NCBI RefSeq assembly: GCF_009696065.1
Contig: NZ_VUMS01000013.1
Coordinates: 35,805-99,804 of the forward strand
Origin: Oliverpabstia intestinalis
Lineage (GTDB): Bacteria; Bacillota; Clostridia; Lachnospirales; Lachnospiraceae
Direction of reading: 5' to 3'
DNA: 64,000 bases
In this document: positions 52,731 to 62,538 of the stretch, piece after piece
Position numbering within the stretch: position 1 is the first letter of the stretch
How the letters are laid out: the number at the start of each line of letters is the position of its first letter
The notes under the pieces: model-generated
Database searches by the model: none
What the model was told of the DNA's origin: nothing
What the model saw: only the letters and a program-made list of their open reading frames with translations
Position numbers and translations under genes: made by a program

Positions 52731-54956
52731 ATGAGTAAATATGATAGTTTGAATGCGATGCAGCAGGAAGCGGTATTCCATACCGAAGGTCCGGTTTTGA
52801 TTCTTGCCGGTGCCGGATCTGGAAAAACCCGTGTCCTGACACACCGAATCGCATATTTGATAGAAGAAAAAGGGATTAATCCGTGGAATATTATGGCAAT
52901 CACTTTTACTAATAAGGCAGCACAGGAGATGCGGGAAAGAGTGGATCAGATTGTGGGATTTGGTTCCGAAAGTATCTGGGTCAGTACCTTTCATTCCAGC
53001 TGTGTGCGGATGCTTCGCAGATATATCGATCGACTGGGGTACGATAATAATTTTACGATCTACGATACAGATGATCAGAAAACAGTAATCAAAGAGATCT
53101 GCAAGCGGTTAAACATCGATACCAAGCAGTTTAAAGAGCGAACATTGATGGCAGCAATTTCTTCCGCCAAAGACGAACTGATATCTCCGGCAGAATATAA
53201 ACTGCAGGCTTCGACTGCTTCCGGCTATGGTGCGCAGACGATTGCCCGTGTGTATGAAGCGTATCAGAAGCAGCTTCGTCAGAACAACGCGCTGGACTTT
53301 GATGATCTGATTGTAAAAACAGTGGAACTGTTTCAGTCATGCCCGGATGTGCTTGACTATTATCAGGAACGGTTCCGTTATATCATGGTAGACGAGTATC
53401 AGGACACCAATACTGCCCAGTTCAAATTTGTAAGTCTGTTGGCAGAGAAATATAAAAATCTCTGTGTAGTCGGTGACGATGATCAGTCCATTTACAAGTT
53501 TCGTGGTGCCAATATCGGAAACATTCTGGGATACGAAAAAGTATTTCCACAGGCAAAAGTCATCAAACTGGAACAGAATTACCGTTCTACCCAGAATATT
53601 CTGAATGCGGCGAACGAAGTGATTAAAAATAATGAGGGGAGAAAAGACAAGACCTTATGGACGGCAAATGAAGAAGGAGCTCCCATTCATTTCCGTCAGT
53701 TTCAGAATGGGTATGAAGAAGCAGAATATATTGCAGGTGCGATCAGCCAGAAAGTCCGGGAAGGAATCTATGATTACAAGGACTGTGCGATTTTGTATCG
53801 TACCAACGCCCAGTCCCGTCTGTTTGAGGAAAAATTCCTGATTGCAAATATTCCGTATAAGATCGTAGGCGGTGTAAACTTCTATGCGAGAAAAGAAATT
53901 AAGGATCTGCTCGCTTATATGAAGACCATTGATAATGCGAAAGACGATGTAGCAGTCAAAAGGATCATCAATGTACCAAAACGTGGTATCGGTGCGGCAA
54001 CTCTCGGAAAGGTGCAGGATTATGCGGATGCTTATGGTATCAGTTTTTATCAGGCACTTCGACAGGCGGAAGAGATCCCGACACTTGGTCGTGGAAGTGC
54101 AAAAGTACGTCCGTTCGTGGAATTCATTCAGAAATTCCGTAGCCAGATAGAGTATCTGTCGGTAAAAGAGTTGCTGGAAAAGCTGATTGAAGAGACAGGT
54201 TATGTGAAAGAACTTGAAGCAGAAGATACGGATGAAGCAAAAGCACGTATCGAAAATATCGATGAGTTGATATCCAAAGCAGCGTCTTACGAGGATGAGG
54301 CAGAAGATCCAAGTCTGTCCGGATTTCTGGAGGAAGTGGCACTGATAGCAGATATCGATTCGGTGGAAGAGAGTGATAACCGCGTACTTTTGATGACTCT
54401 GCACAGCGCGAAAGGTCTTGAATTTCCGAATGTCTATCTGGCGGGTATGGAAGATGGTATTTTCCCGGGGTATATGACAATTGTGGGAGACGATCCGCAG
54501 GATATGGAAGAAGAAAGACGTCTCTGCTACGTGGGAATTACAAGAGCAATGAAGGAACTGACGTTGAGTGCGGCACAGCAACGTATGATCCGAGGAGAAA
54601 CACAGTATAACAAGGTATCCCGTTTTATCCGGGAGATACCACGGGAACTGGTAGAACTTGGAAGAGAGCCGAAAGCGCGAAGGATTACAAAGATGCCGGA
54701 ACCATCCAGCAGTTATGCAAAGATGCGTCAGACCTACCAGAAGACCAGCTTTTCCCCCAAACAGTTTGAAGTTAAAAAATCACAGGGACTTGCTTATGGT
54801 GTGGGAGACACAGTACGCCATATCAAATTCGGAACCGGAACGGTGCAGGCGATCGTTGATGGGGGCAAGGACTATGAGGTTACAGTAGATTTTGATAAAG
54901 CCGGAACAAAGAAAATGTTTGCATCCTTTGCAAAATTAAAGAAAATAACAGAATAA
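52731..54956 (+). CDS. pcrA: ATP-dependent DNA helicase PcrA/UvrD
   Basis: Superfamily 1A 3'-5' helicase for repair and removal of blocks to replication. 741 residues: the Q motif LNAMQQEAV, Walker A LAGAGSGKTRVLTHRIAYL, TFTNKAAQEMRER, Walker B VDEYQDTN, GDDDQSIYKFRGA, LEQNYRST, TLHSAKGLEFPNVYLAG and YVGITRA. A C-terminal Tudor-like domain, VGDTVRHIKFGTGTVQAIV...FAKLKKI, binds RNA polymerase in relatives. ATG 52731 follows GGAGAGG; a longer frame from 52680 is rejected. Confidence 0.97.
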   Translation: MSKYDSLNAMQQEAVFHTEGPVLILAGAGSGKTRVLTHRIAYLIEEKGINPWNIMAITFTNKAAQEMRERVDQIVGFGSESIWVSTFHSSCVRMLRRYIDRLGYDNNFTIYDTDDQKTVIKEICKRLNIDTKQFKERTLMAAISSAKDELISPAEYKLQASTASGYGAQTIARVYEAYQKQLRQNNALDFDDLIVKTVELFQSCPDVLDYYQERFRYIMVDEYQDTNTAQFKFVSLLAEKYKNLCVVGDDDQSIYKFRGANIGNILGYEKVFPQAKVIKLEQNYRSTQNILNAANEVIKNNEGRKDKTLWTANEEGAPIHFRQFQNGYEEAEYIAGAISQKVREGIYDYKDCAILYRTNAQSRLFEEKFLIANIPYKIVGGVNFYARKEIKDLLAYMKTIDNAKDDVAVKRIINVPKRGIGAATLGKVQDYADAYGISFYQALRQAEEIPTLGRGSAKVRPFVEFIQKFRSQIEYLSVKELLEKLIEETGYVKELEAEDTDEAKARIENIDELISKAASYEDEAEDPSLSGFLEEVALIADIDSVEESDNRVLLMTLHSAKGLEFPNVYLAGMEDGIFPGYMTIVGDDPQDMEEERRLCYVGITRAMKELTLSAAQQRMIRGETQYNKVSRFIREIPRELVELGREPKARRITKMPEPSSSYAKMRQTYQKTSFSPKQFEVKKSQGLAYGVGDTVRHIKFGTGTVQAIVDGGKDYEVTVDFDKAGTKKMFASFAKLKKITE

Positions 54957-55041
54957 ATTTTTGTGGTAAAATTACAGGGATAGTGGTATAATAATACTAG
55001 TTTTTGGAAGCTATGCTTTTAGAGAAAGGACGGTGTTTAAC

Positions 55042-55275
55042 ATGAATAAACTTGACGAGTTAATGGCCTTGCTGCAAAAGCAGGAAAAAGAAGAAGAAAA
55101 ATGCAAAAACACAGTAATGTGGGTACTGGCAATTATAGGTGCCGTTGCGGCAGTGGCAGGTATTACATACGCAGTGTACCGTTTTTTCACACCGGATTAT
55201 CTGGAAGACTTTGAAGATGATTTCGATGATGATTTTGACGATTACTTTGAAGATGAAGATAACGAAGAAAATTAA
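55042..55275 (+). CDS. Small membrane protein with acidic tail
   Basis: A 77-residue protein: N-terminal helix KLDELMALLQKQEKEEEKCKN, one membrane segment (VMWVLAIIGAVAAVAGITYAVYRFF, about 26-50), then a tail almost entirely Asp, Glu, Phe and Tyr (LEDFEDDFDDDFDDYFEDED). I recognise no named family. The acidic cytosolic or outer tail could bind cations or a basic partner. ATG 55042 lies 11 bases after AAAGGA; GTG 55033 is too close to it. An extended -10 (TGGTATAAT near 54984) lies upstream. Confidence 0.8.
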   Translation: MNKLDELMALLQKQEKEEEKCKNTVMWVLAIIGAVAAVAGITYAVYRFFTPDYLEDFEDDFDDDFDDYFEDEDNEEN

Positions 55276-55299
55276 AATGTGAATACACAAAACGGCAGG

Positions 55300-55330
55300 A
55301 AAGCTTCGGAGGAGACCCCGGAGCTTTTCT
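55300..55330 (+). terminator. Terminator of the small acidic-tail gene
   Basis: AAGCTTCGG pairs with CCGGAGCTT (one mismatch), followed by TTCTTC. Confidence 0.55.
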
Positions 55331-55376
55331 TCGGTTAAAAGCTGCAGACAGAAAAAACAAGAAGAAAGGACAGCAG

Positions 55377-56777
55377 ATGAAAAAAGGCGAAGTATATGAG
55401 GGAATCATTGAACAGATAGAATTTCCGAATAAAGGAAAGGTAGTGGTGGACGGACAGACGGTGATCGTAAAAAATGGAATGCCTGGGCAAAAAGTTCGTT
55501 TTATGATCAATAAAAAAAGGGGCGGCAGAGTAGAAGCAAGGCTTCTGGAAGTGTTAGAACCATCACCGCTTGAAACGAGAAAACCGGTCTGTTCCATCTT
55601 TCCGCAGTGTGGAGGATGCATGTATCAGACCATGGATTACAGCCACCAGTTGGAGATGAAGCAGGAGCAGATCCGCAGACTCCTGGACACAGCGATCAAA
55701 AACGGTGGGCAGGTGGATGAAAACGGAAACCCGGATTATGTTTTTGAGGGAATCAAGGGAAGTCCTACAGAATTCTGTTACCGCAATAAGATGGAATTCT
55801 CGTTCGGAGATGCCGAAAAAGACGGCCCGCTGACACTGGGACTCCATAAAAAGGGAAGTACCTATGATGTGCTGACCGCATCCGACTGTAAGTTGGTACA
55901 TGAAGATCTGACGAAGATTCTGACCTGTGTGCTGGATTACTGTAAGGAACAGGGATTTACCTATTATCATAAGATGCGCCATGAGGGATATCTGAGACAT
56001 CTGCTGCTGCGTCGGGGAAATACGACCGGGGAGATCCTGATCAATCTGGTAACGACTACGCAGCTGAATCCTGATCTTTCTGAACTGGTGGAACGTCTTA
56101 TGGCGCTTTCTCTGGAAGGGAAGATCGTGGGAATCCTGCATATTCTGAACGATTCACTGGCAGATCTTGTACAGAGTGATGAGACCAGAGTGCTGTATGG
56201 ACAAGATTATTTCTATGAAAATCTTCTGGGACTGAAGTTTAAGATCACGCCGTTCTCCTTCTTCCAGCCGAATTCTCTCGGCGCGGAAGTGTTGTATGAA
56301 ACTGCACGAAGCTATATTGGGGATACCAGAGACATGACGGTCTTTGATCTCTACAGCGGAACCGGTACGATTTCACAGATCCTGGCAGCAGTGGCGAAAA
56401 AAGTGATTGGTGTGGAGATCGTAGAAGAAGCCGTTGTGGCAGCCAGGGAAAATGCTGAGAGAAACGGCATCAAAAACTGCGAATTTATCGCCGGTGATGT
56501 GCTGAAAGTGCTTGATGAGATTGAAGAAAAACCGGATTTTATCGTACTTGACCCGCCGCGGGACGGTATCCATCCGAAAGCTCTTCCGAAGATCATCGAA
56601 TACCAGGTGGATAATCTGGTTTATATTTCCTGTAAACCGACCAGCCTTGCAAGGGATCTGGAAATCTTTTTACAGCGTGGCTATCGCGTGGAGCGGTGCG
56701 TATGTGTCGATCAGTTTGCACAGACAGTTCACACAGAAACGATCTGTCATCTGAAACATACAATAGAAAAACAGTAA
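55377..56777 (+). CDS. rlmD: 23S rRNA (uracil-5)-methyltransferase (RlmD/RlmCD type)
   Basis: 466 residues: an N-terminal TRAM domain (GIIEQIEFPNKGKVVVDGQTVIVKNGMPGQKVRF); iron-sulfur cysteines in CSIFPQCGGCMYQTMDY plus a later Cys; and a SAM-binding TrmA-type domain (FDLYSGTGTISQILA, LDPPRDGIHPKAL) with catalytic Cys in YISCKPTSLARDL. It makes m5U in 23S rRNA; Gram-positive relatives modify U747 and U1939. Ribosome site GAAAGGACAGC. Confidence 0.93.
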   Translation: MKKGEVYEGIIEQIEFPNKGKVVVDGQTVIVKNGMPGQKVRFMINKKRGGRVEARLLEVLEPSPLETRKPVCSIFPQCGGCMYQTMDYSHQLEMKQEQIRRLLDTAIKNGGQVDENGNPDYVFEGIKGSPTEFCYRNKMEFSFGDAEKDGPLTLGLHKKGSTYDVLTASDCKLVHEDLTKILTCVLDYCKEQGFTYYHKMRHEGYLRHLLLRRGNTTGEILINLVTTTQLNPDLSELVERLMALSLEGKIVGILHILNDSLADLVQSDETRVLYGQDYFYENLLGLKFKITPFSFFQPNSLGAEVLYETARSYIGDTRDMTVFDLYSGTGTISQILAAVAKKVIGVEIVEEAVVAARENAERNGIKNCEFIAGDVLKVLDEIEEKPDFIVLDPPRDGIHPKALPKIIEYQVDNLVYISCKPTSLARDLEIFLQRGYRVERCVCVDQFAQTVHTETICHLKHTIEKQ

Positions 56778-56800
56778 CTGTGATGATACTGAGCAGGTAC
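56774..56800. repeat. Diverged hairpin copy of the GTAACTRTTCAG repeat
   Basis: GTAACTGTGATGATACTGA, then GCAGGTAC. It starts at the rlmD stop codon, in the same orientation as the prfA copy. The rest of the gap (56801-56898) shows only the GH32 ribosome site; no clear promoter is visible. Confidence 0.6.
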
Positions 56801-56898
56801 AAAAACAGCTGGACGAAACGCATCTGACAAGATAAAATAAAGATAATTGTATGATGAATCAAAGAATCAAAAAATGACAGCAAAGAGAGGTTTAATTA

Positions 56899-58380
56899 AT
56901 GAATAAACAATCCGAAAAATTAGCAAAAGCAATTGCATATGAGGCAAAGAAAAAGAAGGAGAGAGATGAGGATAAACGTCCGGCATTTCATGTAACGCCG
57001 ACAACCGGCTGGTGCAACGATCCGAACGGATTTTCCCGATTTGGTGAGGAATATCATCTGTTTTATCAGTATTATCCATATGAAAATAAATGGGGTCCGA
57101 TGCACTGGGGACATTGCAGGACAAAAGATTTTATCAAATGGGAAGAACTTCCATGTGCGCTGGCACCGGATATGGAATACGATGGTCAGGGATGTTTTTC
57201 CGGAACAGCTGTGGAACATGAAGGAAAACATATTCTGATGTATACCAGTGTTCTGGAAAAAGATCTGGAGGATGGCACACATATGGTACGCCAGACACAG
57301 AGCATTGCGATCGGTGATGGCGAAAATTATGAAAAAGTGGCAGAAAACCCGGTGATCACCGCAGACTGCCTGCCGGAAGGAAGCTCCCCGGTGGATTTTC
57401 GTGATCCGAAGATCTGGAAAGAAGACGGACGCTTCTATGCATTGATCGGAAGCAAGGCAGAGGATGGAAGCGGTCAGCTGGCACTATTTACATCTGAAGA
57501 TGCGCTCCATTGGAATTACGAGAAAATGATCGACCAGTGTAAAAACCGCTATGGAAAAATGTGGGAGTGCCCGGATTTCTTTGCACTTGACGGCTGTCAG
57601 GTTCTGATCGTATCTCCGCAGTTTATGAGAGCAGAAGGACTGGAGTTTCATAATGGAAACAATTCCATCTATTTTACCGGAGATTATGAGAAAGAGGCGA
57701 TGACTTATACCAGAGGCGATGCGAGACAGGTGGACTATGGTATGGATTTTTATGCACCGCAGACGGTAGAAACAACCGATGGAAGAAGAGTTATGATTGC
57801 ATGGCTGCAGAGCTGGGATAATTTCATGACTCCGGAAGATATGGACTGGACCGGTCTTATGACCATTCCGAGAGAACTCCATGTGGAAGACGGCAGCCTG
57901 GTACAGCTTCCGGTACGTGAGATTGAAAATTATTATACCGGCGAGCACAGCTATGAAAATGTCACCCTGGAAAACCAGTCTGCTGAACTGGACGGAATCA
58001 CAGGCAGAAGTTTTGATATGACGGTAGAAGTAAAAAAAGAGGATCTGGAAGGATTCTCCATTTTGCTTGCCTGCGATGATGAAAATTATACGGAACTGTA
58101 CTATAACAGATACCAGGAATTATTTACCGTGGATCGTACGTATTCCGGTCTGGTAAGAGATGTGATCTGCAGTCGCAGTATGAAGGTGGCAAATGAGAAA
58201 GAAACGATCAAATTCAGGATTGTGATGGATAAGTATACAATAGAAGTATTTGCAAATGATGGTAAACAGGCGATGACAACACTGATCTATACGGATTTGA
58301 AGTCGCAGGGGATCGTATTTTCTAGCGATGGAAAAGCAACATTCAGCGTGACACAGCATACAATTACCATGCCGGAATAG
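56899..58380 (+). CDS. Glycoside hydrolase 32, sucrose-6-phosphate hydrolase / beta-fructosidase
   Basis: A 493-residue GH32 enzyme without signal peptide, so intracellular. Nucleophile Asp41 in WCNDPNG, transition-state stabiliser Asp169 in FRDPKIW and acid/base Glu223 in WECPDFF are all present. The five-blade propeller (about 30-340) is followed by a beta-sandwich domain ending FSSDGKATFSVTQHTI. It cleaves sucrose, sucrose-6-phosphate or short fructans. It is isolated: no PTS, transporter, fructokinase or LacI regulator adjoins, so the natural substrate and control are unknown. Ribosome site AGAGAGG. Confidence 0.93.
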   Translation: MNKQSEKLAKAIAYEAKKKKERDEDKRPAFHVTPTTGWCNDPNGFSRFGEEYHLFYQYYPYENKWGPMHWGHCRTKDFIKWEELPCALAPDMEYDGQGCFSGTAVEHEGKHILMYTSVLEKDLEDGTHMVRQTQSIAIGDGENYEKVAENPVITADCLPEGSSPVDFRDPKIWKEDGRFYALIGSKAEDGSGQLALFTSEDALHWNYEKMIDQCKNRYGKMWECPDFFALDGCQVLIVSPQFMRAEGLEFHNGNNSIYFTGDYEKEAMTYTRGDARQVDYGMDFYAPQTVETTDGRRVMIAWLQSWDNFMTPEDMDWTGLMTIPRELHVEDGSLVQLPVREIENYYTGEHSYENVTLENQSAELDGITGRSFDMTVEVKKEDLEGFSILLACDDENYTELYYNRYQELFTVDRTYSGLVRDVICSRSMKVANEKETIKFRIVMDKYTIEVFANDGKQAMTTLIYTDLKSQGIVFSSDGKATFSVTQHTITMPE

Positions 58381-58388
58381 ACCCTTTC

Positions 58389-58417
58389 TTGTGGGAATAA
58401 GATTCCTATGCTATAAT
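58389..58417 (+). promoter_or_regulatory. Promoter of the ycxB-like/tsa operon
   Basis: TTGTGG (58389-58394), 17 bases, TATAAT (58412-58417). Confidence 0.65.
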
Positions 58418-58449
58418 GTGCAAAGATCAGAAATTAAAGGAGAACAGAA

Positions 58450-58953
58450 GTGAAATTACAATTTAATGTGCAGATGAGCAGACAGTATCTGTTTGATTTC
58501 TTTCTGCAGCATACCTACCGGACCCTGCGTGGAAAGCTCAGTCTTCTGGCAGGACTTGCGATGATTCCACTGTGTGTGCTTACCTGGAACCGGGTGGGAA
58601 GAATGTTCAGCGTGTGTTATATATTTTTTGCTGTATTTTTCCTGCTCCTGATGCCGGGAAAACTTTGGATCAAGGCGGATCAGGGATTCAAAAGAACACC
58701 AGTGTATCGTAAACCATTTACTTACAAAGTAGACAGTACCGGAATCACCACGATCCAGAACGCCCAGACCGGACATCTGAAATGGGCTCAGGTGGAAAAG
58801 GTGATTGACAGTCAGTTATGTCTGTATGTCTATATCAACAAGGCAGATGCATATGTATGGCCCAAGGCAGCAGTCGGTAAAAATTATCCGAAGCTGATGG
58901 AACTTCTGAAAAAACATGTGGATGCAAGAAAACTGAAGATCCGTCTGAAATAA
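58450..58953 (+). CDS. YcxB-like membrane protein
   Basis: A 167-residue protein with GTG start after AAAGGAGAAC. Two close membrane segments (about 31-46 and 53-72, LAGLAMIPLCVLTWNRV and VCYIFFAVFFLLLMPGKLW) are followed by a soluble domain with the pattern FTYKVDSTGITTIQNAQTGHLKWAQVEKVIDSQLCLYVYINKADAYVWPKAAV, the YcxB signature. Function unknown. It opens an operon of essential tRNA genes 15 bases before tsaE. Confidence 0.82.
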   Translation: MKLQFNVQMSRQYLFDFFLQHTYRTLRGKLSLLAGLAMIPLCVLTWNRVGRMFSVCYIFFAVFFLLLMPGKLWIKADQGFKRTPVYRKPFTYKVDSTGITTIQNAQTGHLKWAQVEKVIDSQLCLYVYINKADAYVWPKAAVGKNYPKLMELLKKHVDARKLKIRLK

Positions 58954-58968
58954 AGAAAGAGGAAAACA

Positions 58969-59412
58969 ATGACAATAGAAACAAACAGTCCTGAAGAGAC
59001 CTTTGCACTGGGACAGAAACTTGGAGAACAGGCAAAAGCAGGACAAATCTATACCCTAAATGGAGACCTTGGCGTTGGGAAAACAGTGTTTACTCAGGGA
59101 ATCGCCAGAGGACTAGGAATCACAGAAGCGGTCAGCAGCCCGACATTTACCATTGTGCAGGTATATGAAGAGGGAAGACTTCCTTTTTATCATTTCGATG
59201 TATACCGTATCGGAGATATCGAAGAGATGGAAGAAATCGGTTATGATGATTATTTCTTCGGAAATGGTGTGTGTATGATCGAATGGGCGGAACTGATAGA
59301 AGAACTGATTCCGGAAAACAGTATTCATGTAACAATTGAGAAAGACCTGGAAAAAGGATTTGATTACCGTCGGATCACCATTACCGGTCTGGAAGGATGG
59401 GAGAACAAATGA
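58969..59412 (+). CDS. tsaE: tRNA t6A synthesis ATPase TsaE
   Basis: A 147-residue ATPase that recycles the TsaB-TsaD complex making N6-threonylcarbamoyladenosine at position 37 of ANN-reading tRNAs. Walker A LNGDLGVGKTVFTQG, then SSPTFTIVQVYEEGRLPFYHFDVYRI and CMIEWAE (Walker B region). Overlaps tsaB by four bases. Confidence 0.95.
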   Translation: MTIETNSPEETFALGQKLGEQAKAGQIYTLNGDLGVGKTVFTQGIARGLGITEAVSSPTFTIVQVYEEGRLPFYHFDVYRIGDIEEMEEIGYDDYFFGNGVCMIEWAELIEELIPENSIHVTIEKDLEKGFDYRRITITGLEGWENK

Positions 59413-60119
59413 AAATATTAGCACTTGACAGCTCAGGACTGGTAGCGTCTGTCGCAGTTGTGGAAGACGATCAGCTGTTGGCAGAATATACGGTGAATTA
59501 TAAAAAGACACATTCTCAGACCCTGCTTCCGATGCTTGATGAGATCGCGAAGATGATCGAACTGGATCTGGAAACCATAGATGCTATTGCAGTGGCAGCA
59601 GGTCCGGGATCGTTTACTGGACTTCGTATAGGTTCCGCCACGGCAAAGGGACTGGGACTGGCATTAAAGAAACCGCTGATACCGGTGCCAACAGTAGACG
59701 CACTGGCATATAATCTGTATGATTCTACAGGCGTGATCTGCCCGATGATGGATGCGAGAAGAAAACAGGTCTACACCGGAATCTACCGCTTTGCAGATCA
59801 CGAACTGGTAACAGTGAGCAGACAGAAAGCAATTGCTGTGGAAGAACTGATCCGGGAACTGAATGCATTGGGAGAAGCGGTGATCTTTCTGGGAGACGGT
59901 GTTACGGTTTATCAGGAGATGTTAAAAGAAAATATGCAGGTACCGTACAGTTTTGCACCGGCACATCTGAACAAACAGCGTGCAGGAGCTGTGGGAGCAT
60001 TGGCAGAAAAATATTACCGGGAAGGCAAGACAGTGACAGCAGCCGAGCATCAGCCGGAATATCTTCGGGTATCTCAGGCAGAGCGGGAGCGTGCGGAAAG
60101 AGAAGCAGGAAAAAAATAA
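59409..60119 (+). CDS. tsaB: tRNA t6A synthesis protein TsaB
   Basis: A 236-residue ASKHA-fold partner of TsaD. MKILALDSSGLVASVAVVEDDQLL, then AVAAGPGSFTGLRIGSATAKGLGLALKKPLIPVPTVDALAYN and MDARRKQVYTGIY. The start ATG 59409 overlaps the tsaE stop (ATGA); an ATG at 59397 is not needed. Its stop overlaps the rimI start. Confidence 0.95.
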   Translation: MKILALDSSGLVASVAVVEDDQLLAEYTVNYKKTHSQTLLPMLDEIAKMIELDLETIDAIAVAAGPGSFTGLRIGSATAKGLGLALKKPLIPVPTVDALAYNLYDSTGVICPMMDARRKQVYTGIYRFADHELVTVSRQKAIAVEELIRELNALGEAVIFLGDGVTVYQEMLKENMQVPYSFAPAHLNKQRAGAVGALAEKYYREGKTVTAAEHQPEYLRVSQAERERAEREAGKK

Positions 60120-60568
60120 TGAAAATTCGGGAAATGCAGCTGGACGATCTGGAACAGGTGATGAAGATTGAAAATGAGAATTTCTCCCGCCCGTGGACAG
60201 AAACAGGTTTTTTTACTTTTCTTATCCGTCAGGATACGTTATTTCTGATAGCGGCGGAAGGAGAAGAGATCCTTGGGTATTGTGGTGTTGTGATGGTACA
60301 GGACGAAGGAGATATTACGAATGTATCTGTGAAAAAAGACAGGCAGAACCATGGTACCGGCAAGCTTCTGGTGCAGGAGCTGATCAGAATAACGAATGAG
60401 ATGGGAGTGTCCCGTCTTTTTCTGGAAGTCCGCGAGAGCAATGAAAGGGCAATTCATGTATATGAAAAAGCCGGATTTGTGAAAAATGGCTTACGGAAAA
60501 ATTATTATGAGGATCCTGTGGAACATGCAGTACTGATGATGCATGAGACAGTTGGAAAAGAAAGATAG
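60119..60568 (+). CDS. rimI: Ribosomal protein alanine N-acetyltransferase RimI
   Basis: A 149-residue GNAT acetyltransferase: IREMQLDDLEQVMKIENENFSRPWTETGF, acetyl-CoA loop KKDRQNHGTGKLLVQELI, EVRESNERAIHVYEKAGFVKNGLRKNYY. In E. coli RimI acetylates S18. It is commonly linked with tsaB and tsaD, as here. Confidence 0.92.
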   Translation: MKIREMQLDDLEQVMKIENENFSRPWTETGFFTFLIRQDTLFLIAAEGEEILGYCGVVMVQDEGDITNVSVKKDRQNHGTGKLLVQELIRITNEMGVSRLFLEVRESNERAIHVYEKAGFVKNGLRKNYYEDPVEHAVLMMHETVGKER

Positions 60569-60584
60569 AGGAATTAAAAATTCG

Positions 60585-61532
60585 ATGTTAGATGTATGTT
60601 TATTGGGAACAGGTGGGATGATGCCACTGCCACGCAGATATCTTACCTCCTTCCTTGCCAGATATAACGGAAGCAGTCTGATGATCGACTGTGGAGAGGG
60701 AACTCAGGTGGCAGTGAAGTCGAAAGGATGGAGCTTTAAACCGATCGATGTGATCTGCTTCACTCATTATCATGCAGATCATATCAGTGGTCTTCCGGGA
60801 ATGTTACTGACTATGGGAAATGCAGAACGTACGGAACCGCTGACCCTGATCGGACCGAAAGGACTTGAACGGGTGGTTAATGCTCTTCGTACCATTGCTC
60901 CGGAACTTCCATTTCCAATTATTTGCAAAGAAATTCAGGGGCAGGAAGAAAAATTTTCCGTTCGGGGGTATGAGATCACGGCGTTTCGGGTGAACCATAA
61001 TGTGACCTGTTACGGCTATACCGTAGAGATTCGCCGTGGTGGAAAATTCTCTGTGGAACAGGCAAAAGCCAACGAGATTCCACTGAAATACTGGAACCCA
61101 CTGCAAAAAGGTGAGTCCATCGAGGCAGGCGGAAAGGTGTATACACCGGATATGGTACTCGGACCGGCAAGAAAAGGTCTGAAAGTCACATACTGTACGG
61201 ACAGTCGTCCGACGGTATCGATGGAAGAACATGCAAAAGAATCGGATCTGCTGATATGTGAGGGAATGTACGGAGAACCGGAAAAAGACGCAAAAGCGAG
61301 AGAATACAAGCATATGACGATGAAAGAGGCGGCAAAACTCGCGAAAAAAGCACAGGTAAAAGAAATGTGGCTGACACATTTCAGTCCCTCTCTGGTACAT
61401 CCGGAAGAATATATGGATGGTGTAAGAGAGATTTTCCCGAACAGTTATGTTGGAAAAGATGGAAAATCCGTGGATTTGTTATTTGAGGAGGAAGAAAATG
61501 AGTGCGAAAGATGTTTTAATTCTGGCAATTGA
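60585..61532 (+). CDS. rnz: Ribonuclease Z
   Basis: Endonuclease of the metallo-beta-lactamase fold that cuts tRNA precursors after the discriminator base. 315 residues from ATG 60585 ([22 protein letters not shown]): DCGEGTQV, zinc motif [40 protein letters not shown] and LTHFSPS. All ten tRNAs in this window lack encoded CCA, the substrate type of this enzyme. The ribosome site GAGGA is rather far (12 bases). The 3' end overlaps tsaD by 35 bases. Confidence 0.94.
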   Translation: MLDVCLLGTGGMMPLPRRYLTSFLARYNGSSLMIDCGEGTQVAVKSKGWSFKPIDVICFTHYHADHISGLPGMLLTMGNAERTEPLTLIGPKGLERVVNALRTIAPELPFPIICKEIQGQEEKFSVRGYEITAFRVNHNVTCYGYTVEIRRGGKFSVEQAKANEIPLKYWNPLQKGESIEAGGKVYTPDMVLGPARKGLKVTYCTDSRPTVSMEEHAKESDLLICEGMYGEPEKDAKAREYKHMTMKEAAKLAKKAQVKEMWLTHFSPSLVHPEEYMDGVREIFPNSYVGKDGKSVDLLFEEEENECERCFNSGN

Positions 61533-62520
61533 GAGTTCCTGTGATGAAACGGCAGCTTCCGTAGTGAAAAATGGACGAACCATTTTGTCTAATATAATTT
61601 CTTCTCAGATTGCATTGCATACTCTGTATGGAGGGGTGGTGCCGGAAATCGCATCCAGAAAACATATTGAAAAAATAAATCAGGTAGTAGAAGAGGCGTT
61701 GACAGAGGCAGATGTTACGCTGGAGGATCTGGATGCTGTCGGAGTCACCTATGGCCCGGGTCTGGTTGGAGCACTGCTGGTGGGAGTGGCAGAAGCGAAG
61801 GCAATCAGCTATGCGAAAAAACTGCCGCTGATAGGAGTCCATCATATCGAGGGACATGTTTCTGCCAATTATATTGAACATCCGGATCTGAAACCACCGT
61901 TTATGTGCCTGATCGTATCCGGCGGACATACCCATCTGGTGATCGTCAAAGATTACGGAGAGTTTGAAATTCTTGGAAGAACAAGAGATGATGCGGCAGG
62001 GGAAGCCTTTGATAAAGTAGCACGTGCCATTGGTCTGGGATATCCGGGCGGACCAAAGATTGATAAAGTGTCCAAAGAGGGGAATCCGAATGCCATTGTA
62101 TTTCCAAAGGCAAAACTGGAAGATCCTTATGATTTCAGTTTCAGCGGAGTAAAATCTGCAGTTTTAAATCATATTAATCGATGTAAGATGCAGGGAGAAG
62201 AAATCTGTGAGGCAGATATTGCTGCATCTTTCCAGAAAGCAGTGGTAGATACACTGGTGGAAAAAGCGGTAAAGGCGGCAAAAGAGCATCATATGGATAA
62301 ACTGGCCATTGCTGGTGGTGTTGCCTCCAACAGTGCTCTGCGTCAGGCAATGAAAGAAGCGTGCGAGAGAGAACATATCAGGTTTTATTATCCATCGCCG
62401 ATCTTTTGCACCGATAATGCGGCAATGATTGGTGTTGCGGCTTATTACGAATACAAAAAAGGTGTGCGTCACGGATGGGATCTGAATGCAGTTCCAAATC
62501 TGAAACTGGGAGAACGGTAA
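61498..62520 (+). CDS. tsaD: tRNA N6-adenosine threonylcarbamoyltransferase TsaD
   Basis: The catalytic subunit of t6A synthesis. 340 residues from ATG 61498 behind [26 protein letters not shown], metal-binding [69 protein letters not shown]. With tsaB and tsaE here, only tsaC/ywlC is missing for the full pathway and should lie elsewhere. Confidence 0.96.
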   Translation: MSAKDVLILAIESSCDETAASVVKNGRTILSNIISSQIALHTLYGGVVPEIASRKHIEKINQVVEEALTEADVTLEDLDAVGVTYGPGLVGALLVGVAEAKAISYAKKLPLIGVHHIEGHVSANYIEHPDLKPPFMCLIVSGGHTHLVIVKDYGEFEILGRTRDDAAGEAFDKVARAIGLGYPGGPKIDKVSKEGNPNAIVFPKAKLEDPYDFSFSGVKSAVLNHINRCKMQGEEICEADIAASFQKAVVDTLVEKAVKAAKEHHMDKLAIAGGVASNSALRQAMKEACEREHIRFYYPSPIFCTDNAAMIGVAAYYEYKKGVRHGWDLNAVPNLKLGER

Positions 62521-62538
62521 GAAAGGAAGGTGATACCA

